Positions 8,010-13,813 of a stretch of DNA of 30,424 nt are shown piece after piece (position 1 is the stretch's first letter; each line of letters starts with the position of its first letter). The stretch comes from JBCFBK01 sp038562555 (GTDB lineage Bacteria > Bacteroidota > Bacteroidia > Bacteroidales > Prolixibacteraceae): the NCBI GenBank assembly GCA_038562555.1, contig JBCFBK010000062.1, positions 1 to 30,424 on the forward strand, read 5' to 3'. A program made the translations under genes and the position numbers. A model generated the notes under the pieces. The model saw only the letters and a program-made list of their open reading frames with translations, had not been told where the DNA came from and did no database searches.

Positions 8010-8074
8010 TAGCGAGACCCCAAAAGGACGACGACTAGAATAATCACTGTATGATATGTCGAAAAATGTACCAC
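8009..8074 (-). CDS. Ile/Leu/Val-rich leader peptide 2 of the ilv operon (21 aa)
   Basis: GTG at 8072-8074, stop TAG at 8009-8011; there is no in-frame ATG, and TAA closes the frame a few codons upstream of the GTG. The peptide is VVHFSTYHTVIILVVVLLG followed by SR, with nine consecutive branched-chain codons (V-I-I-L-V-V-V-L-L) near the end. The position, between terminator 1 and terminator 2, and the overlap of its stop codon with the antiterminator arm (8001-8009) make a leader-peptide role likely. An internal GTG at the tenth codon could also start a shorter version. Confidence 0.68.
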   Translation of the reverse strand: MVHFSTYHTVIILVVVLLGSR

Positions 8075-8093
8075 TGCTAATTCTTATTAAATG

Positions 8094-8124
8094 AAAAAAG
8101 CCATTCTCCTTTGTGAGAATGGCT
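8094..8124 (-). terminator. Attenuator terminator 1 of the ilvD leader (promoter-proximal)
   Basis: A perfect 10-bp stem, AGCCAUUCUC (8115-8124 on the RNA 5' side) with GAGAAUGGCU (8099-8108), a 6-base loop, then a run of U (8094-8098). The 5' arm sequence AGCCAUUCUC is identical to that of the leuA attenuator. CAUUCUCAC in this arm can alternatively pair with GUGAGGAUG (8146-8154). Confidence 0.88.
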
Positions 8125-8145
8125 ACCTGATATACCCGCGCGCAA

Positions 8146-8154
8146 CATCCTCAC
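8146..8154 (-). promoter_or_regulatory. Antiterminator arm of attenuator unit 1
   Basis: RNA segment GUGAGGAUG overlaps the stop codon of leader peptide 1 (8151-8153). It can form 9 pairs (one G-U) with CAUUCUCAC at the terminator 1 5' arm. A weaker, partly G-U pairing with CAUUCUU inside the leader ORF gives the competing 1:2 structure. Confidence 0.7.
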
Positions 8155-8219
8155 TTCGTCTTCGAAATGACAACGACTAGAAGAATGACCACGTTAAGTA
8201 TGATAGCCAAATGTTTCAT
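8151..8219 (-). CDS. Ile/Leu/Val-rich leader peptide 1 of the ilv operon (22 aa)
   Basis: ATG at 8217-8219, stop TGA at 8151-8153. The peptide is MKHLAIILNVVILLVVVISK followed by TK: 13 of the first 18 residues are Ile, Leu or Val. It begins about 12 bases after the start point predicted from the promoter at 8238-8267 and is followed by terminator 1. Function as an attenuation leader peptide is inferred from composition, position and the alternative hairpins. Confidence 0.83.
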   Translation of the reverse strand: MKHLAIILNVVILLVVVISKTK

Positions 8220-8237
8220 GTTATTGATATATGCTGG

Positions 8238-8267
8238 CAAAAGTAAAAATTAATTTCAAAACGCAAA
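8238..8267 (-). promoter_or_regulatory. Promoter of the ilvDBNC operon
   Basis: On the minus strand TTTG (8264-8267), an 18-base spacer and TACTTTTG (8238-8245) match the Bacteroidota -33/-7 consensus TTTG / TAnnTTTG. The predicted start, near 8231, would leave a very short untranslated region of about 12 bases before leader ORF 1. Confidence 0.7.
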
Positions 8268-8551
8268 ATTAATTTGTAAGTAAAAATCTCTCTTTAAATT
8301 AAATTTTACAGTCAGAGTGCCGATTTTGCAATAGTTTATAATAGAAAAATTTTCGAAACGGACACACGCGGAGTTATCGGAATCGGAAAGAACAGATCCC
8401 TTTTTGTCCGTTTAAACTGCAGCCGGTCGGCGGAATAAAAACGACAGAGCGGGCTTTCATCCGAAAAAAATAACAAAAAATGTGTTTTTGGGAAACTATT
8501 TTTTTTGTTTCCCGTTTTTATATACAATCTTTTTAACGTACCCTTTGAATT
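8268..8551. other. Divergent intergenic region between the ilv promoter and doxX
   Basis: No gene is supported here; a 63-codon minus-strand frame lacks any recognisable feature. A hairpin GGGAAAC (8490-8496) / GTTTCCC (8507-8513) with a T-rich loop is followed by GTTTTTAT, terminator-like on the plus strand, although no plus-strand gene precedes it. TACCCTTTG (8540-8548) just before the doxX ATG resembles a -7 element with one extra base. Confidence 0.4.
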
Positions 8552-8965
8552 ATGGCAAAATTATCGAGAACCGGGACCAATGCGTATGTACAAGACCTTT
8601 GGTTGTTAATTTTACGTGTCGGCATCGGCGCAAGCATGCTGACGCATGGCATCCCGAAACTTCAGATGCTGATGGCAGGTGGTGATATTGCTTTTGCCGA
8701 TCCGTTCGGAATAGGGGACTTCTGGACATTGGTGCTGGCTGTTTTTGCTGAAGTGTTTTGCTCCGGATTGCTCATTCTCGGATTTCTGACCCGCCTGGCA
8801 GCTGTTCCCTTGTCCGTTACGATGGGCGTGGCTTTCTTTATGATCCACAGCGCAGATCCGTTCGGAAAAAAGGAAATGGCCTTGCTTTATCTGCTTATCT
8901 ACCTGACGCTCCTGGTTCTTGGCGGCGGTAATTTTTCTTTGGACCGGGTGATCAGAAAACGATAA
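8552..8965 (+). CDS. DoxX family membrane protein
   Basis: The 137-residue protein has four predicted membrane segments and the DoxX pattern: an N-terminal LLILRVGIGASMLTHGIPKL helix, then FAEVFCSGLLILGFLTRLAAVPL and MGVAFFMIHSADPF. The family is related to the membrane subunit DoxD of an archaeal thiosulfate:quinone oxidoreductase, but most bacterial members have no proven reaction; some contribute to redox or oxidative-stress defence. It stands alone, divergent from the ilv leader and convergent with dacB, whose stop codon is 11 bases away. Confidence 0.88.
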   Translation: MAKLSRTGTNAYVQDLWLLILRVGIGASMLTHGIPKLQMLMAGGDIAFADPFGIGDFWTLVLAVFAEVFCSGLLILGFLTRLAAVPLSVTMGVAFFMIHSADPFGKKEMALLYLLIYLTLLVLGGGNFSLDRVIRKR

Positions 8966-8976
8966 AAACCGGGAGG

Positions 8977-10431
8977 TTAAAGCCGGTAAAGATCTGCCAG
9001 CAGGGTTTCAACCGCCTTGACCGTCGTGGCAGGACTGCCTGAAAAATTATTCAGGAAAATTGCAAAGAGGATTTGCCGTTCCGACGATGTGGTGAGCAGA
9101 CCGGCATAACAGCGAACACGGGTCATGCTGCCGCTTTTGGCGCGCAAGCGCTGGTTGGGGAATTTCAGCGGGTCAAAATAGGAGAGCGTACCATCCGGTA
9201 CCGCGGGCATGGAATTGAAGAAGAGAGGACTGTGCTTGCTTTCGTTTTTCATATAGGCCAAAATGTTGACCATTTGCTCGGCTGTTACCGCATTGAAACG
9301 CGACAGCCCGCTGCCATCGTACAAAAAGAGTCCGCGGATATCAATTCCTTTTTCTTTCCAGAATTCAGTGATAAGATTAATCCCTTTTTGGGTGCTGCCG
9401 TGACCGTTCCTGATATACGCCAGATGCTTCAGGAGGTGTTCCGCAAACAGGTTTACACTTTCGTGATTGGTGAGCCTGATGATATCGATCAGCGGCGGCG
9501 ACAGTGTCGTTGCCAGCTTTAGTTCTGAACCCGATTTAACCAGTCGTTTCCCGATTGTGCCATCAACGGTTATTCCTTCTGCCATTATGCTGTCCCTGAG
9601 CTGGGTGGCCAAGAGAAAGGCCGGATCGGGGATCGATGCCCGGATGGTGAAATCTTTTCTCCCTTTTGGTACAGATCCACGAATAAGCCTGTCGGAATCG
9701 AGCGGGCTCCCGAATACGTAAGCCAGGTCCCGCTGATCGTCAGACGACACAACGCGGTTATCGAAATGCATATCCGGTATCGTGGGATTAACTGAAACAA
9801 TGCGGGTCTGCCGGCCGGCGACTGGCGGCGAACAAAGATGAATTTCAAAACTGTTGTCGTATACAGACAAGCCACTGACTCCGGCGCCGTAGTAATTCCC
9901 GATATCCTCCCAGATCCAGGTGTCGGGGATGGACTGGTCATCGTAGATGGAAGCATCAGTCAGGATACCGCCGCTGATGTGGCGGATGTTATAGCGGCGC
10001 AGGCTGTCGGTCCAGGCCTTCAGAAAATGGTTTTTCAGGTAGTGATCATGAAAATACTCAGACCCGAGCGCCGGATCACCACCGCCAATGATAATCAGGT
10101 TGCCCAGCAGGCTGTCGTTCCTGATTGTTCCGTCGATGGCCAGGGTCGTTGTAAACCGGAATCCGGGACCCAGCATTTCAAGGGCCGTTGCCGTCGTTAC
10201 CAGTTTAAGCGTTGAGGCAGGAGCAAGACTTAGCCGGGGATTATATGATCCGATTAATTCACCGCTTGAGGCGTCCTGCAGATAAACTCCAATGGATGCA
10301 TTGCGCAGATTTTCCTGAGCTACCCATTTTTGAACAGAGCTGTCAGCGAAGCCGTGAGTCTGGCTGTATCCCTTTAAAAAGCAGGAAACAGCCAGTAAAA
10401 TCAGGAGCAGGCTTGTTGCTTTTTTCTTCAT
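8977..10431 (-). CDS. dacB: D-alanyl-D-alanine carboxypeptidase/endopeptidase, PBP4 type (peptidase S13)
   Basis: The 484-residue class C penicillin-binding protein should trim or cleave peptidoglycan cross-links in the periplasm. A signal peptide (MKKKATSLLLILLAVSCFLKG) precedes the mature enzyme. The three active-site motifs are present: SxxK as STLK with Ser73 and Lys76, SxN as SGLSRFN in YDGSGLSRFN, and KTG as KSG in AKSGSM near the C terminus. The 100-200 region holds the large S13 insertion. The length matches the family. It is divergent from crcB, with 70 bases between the starts. Confidence 0.93.
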   Translation of the reverse strand: MKKKATSLLLILLAVSCFLKGYSQTHGFADSSVQKWVAQENLRNASIGVYLQDASSGELIGSYNPRLSLAPASTLKLVTTATALEMLGPGFRFTTTLAIDGTIRNDSLLGNLIIIGGGDPALGSEYFHDHYLKNHFLKAWTDSLRRYNIRHISGGILTDASIYDDQSIPDTWIWEDIGNYYGAGVSGLSVYDNSFEIHLCSPPVAGRQTRIVSVNPTIPDMHFDNRVVSSDDQRDLAYVFGSPLDSDRLIRGSVPKGRKDFTIRASIPDPAFLLATQLRDSIMAEGITVDGTIGKRLVKSGSELKLATTLSPPLIDIIRLTNHESVNLFAEHLLKHLAYIRNGHGSTQKGINLITEFWKEKGIDIRGLFLYDGSGLSRFNAVTAEQMVNILAYMKNESKHSPLFFNSMPAVPDGTLSYFDPLKFPNQRLRAKSGSMTRVRCYAGLLTTSSERQILFAIFLNNFSGSPATTVKAVETLLADLYRL

Positions 10432-10455
10432 TCTTCCGGAATAGGATTTATTTTA

Positions 10456-10463
10456 TAAATTTG
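10456..10463 (+). promoter_or_regulatory. -7 promoter element of crcB
   Basis: TAAATTTG matches TAnnTTTG exactly and lies 38 bases before the crcB ATG. No clear TTTG stands 19 bases upstream, so confidence is modest. Confidence 0.45.
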
Positions 10464-10501
10464 AGCTCAAGGTATTCATTTCGATGGAATAATAAAAGAT
10501 C

Positions 10502-10885
10502 ATGCTAAAAACAATGCTTATTGTCGGCGCCGGCGGTTTTTTAGGCAGTATTGCCCGCTATCTTACGCAGTTACTGGCCGAAAGGCTTTTGCACAGCACC
10601 TTCCCCTGGGGTACTTTCGCCGCGAATATCGCCGGTTGCTTTATAATTGGCCTTGTTTATGCGTTTGTCGAACGAGGTAGCCTGCTAAGTCCGGAATGGC
10701 GAATTTTCCTGACGGTTGGTTTTTGCGGGGGATACACCACTTTCTCGTCATTTTCCTATAATAACTTTATTATGCTCAGCGAGAGCAATTTTTTTCAGTT
10801 TTTTGGAAACGTCTTTCTAAGCCTGTTATTAGGTTTGTTTGCTGTTTACCTGGGTATTATGCTTATCCGTTTTGTCTATTCCTGA
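10502..10885 (+). CDS. crcB: Fluoride ion channel CrcB/FluC
   Basis: The 127-residue, four-helix protein has the signatures of the Fluc family: GGFLGSIARY near residue 10, WGTFAANIAGCFIIG near 39-53, and GFCGGYTTFSSFS near 75-87, which contains the Gly-rich break that binds Na+ and the polar track for F-. It dimerises in an antiparallel manner to export fluoride across the inner membrane. No fluoride riboswitch was recognised in the 70 bases upstream. A DUF190 gene, a family often found beside crcB, is present in this window but 5.6 kb away. Confidence 0.95.
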   Translation: MLKTMLIVGAGGFLGSIARYLTQLLAERLLHSTFPWGTFAANIAGCFIIGLVYAFVERGSLLSPEWRIFLTVGFCGGYTTFSSFSYNNFIMLSESNFFQFFGNVFLSLLLGLFAVYLGIMLIRFVYS

Positions 10886-11024
10886 AATCGGGCAAACATT
10901 TTTCGTAGAATTTATCTACATGTGCGCACCATATTTCCACACATTAGTGGCTGCGGCTGCAGCCGTGGAACTGTCTACTCAGTTGATTTTCCGGCATTCC
11001 GTTTTTTTTCGGCGGGATGATATC

Positions 11025-11043
11025 TTTTGGCATACTTTTTATG
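11025..11043 (+). promoter_or_regulatory. TTTTGGCAT element upstream of small exported protein 1 (sigma-54-like -24 half)
   Basis: TTTTGGCATACTTTTTATG. The TTGGCAT part matches the -24 half of sigma-54 promoters (TTGGCACG), but the -12 position has AT where GC is expected. A nearly identical element precedes the paralogous gene at 11784. Confidence 0.4.
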
Positions 11044-11072
11044 TTTATTGGGCGAAGAATTTACCGGAGGCA

Positions 11073-11396
11073 ATGAAGAGAAGAACAGCGATTGTTGTGA
11101 TTACAGTGGGCCTGCTGATGTCGGGATTTTCCGATTTTGGCCCAGAAGCAGCGTTGGGGATGACGCAGAAAAAGGAAATAAGCTATACACAGATAGAAGT
11201 CGGGGAGATTTCCGATACGGTAAAAGAAGCCATAAAGGAATATTTTACAGATTATGTGACCGACAAGGCTTATTTGGGAGACGATGGCTCTTACAAGCTT
11301 GAAGTAAGTAAAGAAGATATTCAGTATATCTTATATTATAAGGACGATGGCGAATTGATTAAAGTAGAACAACCCGAACCGGCTGCACAAGATTAA
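11073..11396 (+). CDS. Small exported PepSY-like protein 1
   Basis: The 107-residue protein has an N-terminal signal sequence (MKRRTAIVVITVGLLMSGF) and a mature part of about 75 residues. It ends in a segment shared with the protein at 11784: SDTVKEAIKEYFTDYVTDKAYLGDDG, then YKLEVSKEDIQYILYYKDDGELIKVE. The pattern resembles the PepSY-like (BLIP-fold) small periplasmic proteins of Bacteroidota; I do not know a proven function. I start at ATG 11073 and not at the longer upstream frame because GGAGG lies five to nine bases before it and the signal peptide begins there. A GC-rich hairpin (11466-11505) follows. It may be a target of the NtrC-type regulator encoded 1 kb downstream. Confidence 0.75.
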   Translation: MKRRTAIVVITVGLLMSGFSDFGPEAALGMTQKKEISYTQIEVGEISDTVKEAIKEYFTDYVTDKAYLGDDGSYKLEVSKEDIQYILYYKDDGELIKVEQPEPAAQD

Positions 11397-11465
11397 TTTA
11401 CTTATAATCGTTAAGTCAGCGCAGTTTCCCGGTAATGTGAGAGAAAATTGATTAGGTGACAACCC

Positions 11466-11505
11466 GGCCCCTGCCAGAAAGTGATATCCCGCACGGGCAG
11501 GGGCC
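11466..11505 (+). terminator. GC-rich hairpin after small exported protein 1
   Basis: A perfect 10-bp stem, GGCCCCTGCC with GGCAGGGGCC, around a 20-base loop, followed by ACCTTT and no real U-tract. The likely role is 3'-end formation or protection of the upstream mRNA. An rho-independent terminator would normally have more U. Confidence 0.5.
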
Positions 11506-11709
11506 ACCTTTATCCGGAAAGCAACCGTTATAGTCCCTGGCGCATGTATTTACAGGATTGCAATGATTCACAAGGGTCGAAAGTTCTGTAGAAAATATCC
11601 ACATTTTTTCTGCAATTCTACATTAAAAAGAAGGCTTGGTTAAAATATGGAACGCCAAACAAGTGTCAGATACAGAGTCTTTTGGCTTTAGTTTTTATTA
11701 TTTTTTCTT

Positions 11710-11728
11710 TTTTGGCATGTTTTTGACA
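11710..11728 (+). promoter_or_regulatory. TTTTGGCAT element upstream of small exported protein 2 (sigma-54-like)
   Basis: TTTTGGCATGTTTTTGACA shares 14 of 17 leading positions with the element at 11025. TTGGCATG fits a sigma-54 -24 half; the -12 half (TTTTTGAC) is imperfect because G and C are not adjacent at the expected spacing. No TAnnTTTG housekeeping element is visible nearby. Confidence 0.45.
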
Positions 11729-11783
11729 CCAGTAAGGGAAAGTAAATAAAATCGCAAAAATGAATCATTTAAAAATTAATATT

Positions 11784-12188
11784 ATGAAGACAGTAGCTTG
11801 TTATTTATCGGCGGTAGCAATTACCCTGATTCTCGCTGTGCCGGCCACGGCAACAGCCGGGCCGATGCAAGAAGCAGTCATCGTTAATCAGGAAGTGAAC
11901 TACCAGGAAATACCTACAGAAAATGTCCCTGAAACCGTTACCGAATCGCTTAATAAAGATTATTCCGGTTATCTGATAGACAGGGCATACCTGGGTGATG
12001 ACGGCAGTTATAAGCTTAAGGTAAGCCAATCGGACCTCAAATATATCGTTTTTTATAAGGAGAATGGCGAACTGATTAAGGTGGAAGAGTCGGTCAGCGA
12101 AGAAATTGAAAAAGGTATTGAGCAAGGGACTGAAAAAGTTGAGGAAGGTGTCGAAGACCTGAAGGAGGAACTTCCCGAAGAAGAATAG
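11784..12188 (+). CDS. Small exported PepSY-like protein 2 with acidic tail
   Basis: The 134-residue protein begins with a signal peptide (MKTVACYLSAVAITLILAVPATATAG). Its middle part is paralogous to the gene at 11073: YLIDRAYLGDDGSYKLKVSQ, then DLKYIVFYKENGELIKVEES. It ends in a Glu/Lys-rich tail of about 35 residues (EEIEKGIEQGTEKVEEGVED and so on), probably a helix or coiled coil, absent from paralog 1. An in-frame ATG at 11760 is possible but adds eight residues before a good signal peptide. PepSY-like fold assignment is tentative. A 26-bp palindromic terminator follows at 12297. Confidence 0.75.
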   Translation: MKTVACYLSAVAITLILAVPATATAGPMQEAVIVNQEVNYQEIPTENVPETVTESLNKDYSGYLIDRAYLGDDGSYKLKVSQSDLKYIVFYKENGELIKVEESVSEEIEKGIEQGTEKVEEGVEDLKEELPEEE

Positions 12189-12296
12189 GAAAGTCAAAAA
12201 ATAGATAATCAGAACAATAGTCACAATAATTAAAAATAAATCGCGTATGATGACAGATAGAAATTAGGTTTGGAATGCAAGACTGAGTTAGGTGTT

Positions 12297-12350
12297 TATA
12301 AAATAACTTCTGCCGTTAGGTATTTACCTAACGGCAGAAGTTATTTTATA
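12297..12350. terminator. 26-bp perfect palindrome, probable bidirectional terminator
   Basis: Arms 12297-12322 and 12325-12350 are perfect reverse complements with only two bases between them. The core is ACTTCTGCCGTTAGGTA with AT-rich outer ends that supply a U-tract on either strand. It lies about 110 bases after small exported protein 2. Confidence 0.75.
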
Positions 12351-12404
12351 TATGTTCCGGCGGGAAGCGAAAATTTTTAACCCTTCAAGGATAAACAATT
12401 TTTA

Positions 12405-12443
12405 AACGTACGCCTTTCATACTAATGTGAAGGCGTTGACGTT
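12405..12443. repeat. Inverted repeat upstream of the NtrC-type regulator
   Basis: AACGTaCGCCTTtCA faces TGtGAAGGCGttgACGTT across a short AT spacer. It ends 30 bases before the regulator's ATG. It could be an operator (for example for autoregulation), or a hairpin in the leader; the sequence does not decide. Confidence 0.5.
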
Positions 12444-12472
12444 TTATAGTTTAACAGTCATAACTTAGTCTG

Positions 12473-13813
12473 ATGGTAAATATTCTGATTGTTGATGATG
12501 ATGTGACCTTTTGTCTGATGTTGAAAACCCTGCTGGAGAAACACGGTTATAAAGTGAAAACGGTATTTTCTCCGGGCGACGTTAAAGGTTTGGTCAGGCA
12601 GCACTTTTACGATCTCGTTCTTACCGATTTGCGGATGCCGGACGTCAGCGGAATGGATCTGATCCGATTAATCCGGGAAGAGTCGCCAGGCACCAAAATA
12701 ATCATGATGACCGGCTATGCTGATATTTCTACGGCAATACAGTCGATCAAGCAAGGTGCGTTTAATTATCTCCCAAAACCTTTTCAGCCCCAGGAAGTAT
12801 TAAATCTGATTCGTGAAGCCTTGGAGGCTTCAGATGTGCGCGAGGAAAAAGCTGCCAGCCGCAAAGCCGCTCCAAACGGATTTATGGAAGGCGTGAGCAA
12901 GGCATCAAGACGCTTAAGGGAGTATATCGAATTGGTTGCTCCTACTTCCATGTCTGTGCTGATCACCGGGGAAAGCGGCACAGGCAAGGAACATGTTGCC
13001 CGGTCCATTCATTTACTGAGCAGCCGGGCGTCAAGGCCATTTATTCCGGTGGACTGTGGTGCAATACCGAAAGAGCTTGTAGCCAGTGAATTTTTTGGAC
13101 ACATTAAAGGTTCGTTTACGGGAGCCATTGCTGATAAAACGGGTCATTTCGAGTCTGCAAACGGAGGTACGCTTTTTCTGGATGAGGTCGGCAATCTTTC
13201 TTATCAGACGCAAATTCAGTTATTGCGTGTATTGCAGGAGCGGATGATAAAACCGGTGGGAGGCACCCGGGAAATCCCGGTCAATGTCAGGATCATTGCT
13301 GCTACGAACGAAAATCTGCAAATAGCCCAGGAGGAAGGTACCTTCCGCGAAGATCTGTATCACCGGCTTAATGAATTTCAGATCAGAGTTCCGTCACTTC
13401 GTGAACGCAGGGATGACATTTTGCTCTTTGCGCGTTATTTTCTTGAAGAAGCCAATACTTATCTGAACAAAACGATTGCAGGATTTGAGCCGGAGGTAGA
13501 AGTGGCTTTTATGAATTACGGGTGGCCCGGCAACCTGAGGGAAATGAAAAATGTCGTAAAAAGGGCTACGCTGTTGGCGAGTGGTAAAGTTATCGGGGTG
13601 GAGGAAGTTCCGGCGGAACTGTTTTCGGCACAGGAGGACGATTCCTTCAGTCTCCACAATCAGCGGAATGAGAGGGAGCGAATACTGAAAGCCCTTGAGG
13701 CCGCCGGGAATAACAAGAGCAGGGCCGCACGCCTGCTTCGAATCGACCGCAAGACATTGTATAACAAGCTCAGGCTATATGACATAGAGCACGAGAAAAA
13801 CGGATATCACTAG
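12473..13813 (+). CDS. NtrC-family sigma-54-dependent response regulator
   Basis: The 446-residue protein has three domains. The receiver (1-120) carries the acidic pocket D8-D10 and phosphoacceptor D52 (LTDLRMPD). The AAA+ sigma-54 activator domain (about 140-370) has Walker A GESGTGKE (about 165-172), the sigma-54-contacting loop as GSFTGA (about 213-218), and Walker B GGTLFLDEVG. The Fis-type helix-turn-helix is at the C terminus (NNKSRAARLLRIDRKTLYNKL). It should activate sigma-54 promoters upon phosphorylation. The hybrid kinase encoded convergently next to it is the obvious partner. Targets may include the two small exported proteins upstream, which have TTGGCAT elements. The stop codon shares a CTAG with the kinase stop. 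Confidence 0.96.
   Translation: MVNILIVDDDVTFCLMLKTLLEKHGYKVKTVFSPGDVKGLVRQHFYDLVLTDLRMPDVSGMDLIRLIREESPGTKIIMMTGYADISTAIQSIKQGAFNYLPKPFQPQEVLNLIREALEASDVREEKAASRKAAPNGFMEGVSKASRRLREYIELVAPTSMSVLITGESGTGKEHVARSIHLLSSRASRPFIPVDCGAIPKELVASEFFGHIKGSFTGAIADKTGHFESANGGTLFLDEVGNLSYQTQIQLLRVLQERMIKPVGGTREIPVNVRIIAATNENLQIAQEEGTFREDLYHRLNEFQIRVPSLRERRDDILLFARYFLEEANTYLNKTIAGFEPEVEVAFMNYGWPGNLREMKNVVKRATLLASGKVIGVEEVPAELFSAQEDDSFSLHNQRNERERILKALEAAGNNKSRAARLLRIDRKTLYNKLRLYDIEHEKNGYH

Larger units (their letters stand above)
11397..11783. other. Gene-free region between the two small-protein paralogs
   Basis: About 390 bases without a supportable gene. It holds the GC-rich hairpin at 11466-11505, a T-rich tract (11690-11710) and the TTTTGGCAT element at 11710-11728. 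A small RNA or long leader for the downstream gene is possible but not shown. Confidence 0.5.

Noticed and set aside
8336..8527. 63-codon minus-strand frame upstream of doxX
   Set aside because: No recognisable domain, no promoter, and low-complexity AT-rich codons; treated as non-coding.
10432..10501. Fluoride riboswitch before crcB
   Set aside because: GATGG occurs at about 10484, but the conserved pseudoknot framework is missing and the 70-base gap is short; only a -7-like TAAATTTG is supported.
10839..11072. N-terminal extension of the small exported protein gene back to 10839
   Set aside because: It would overlap crcB and hide the signal peptide; GGAGG just before ATG 11073 and the signal sequence there fix the start.
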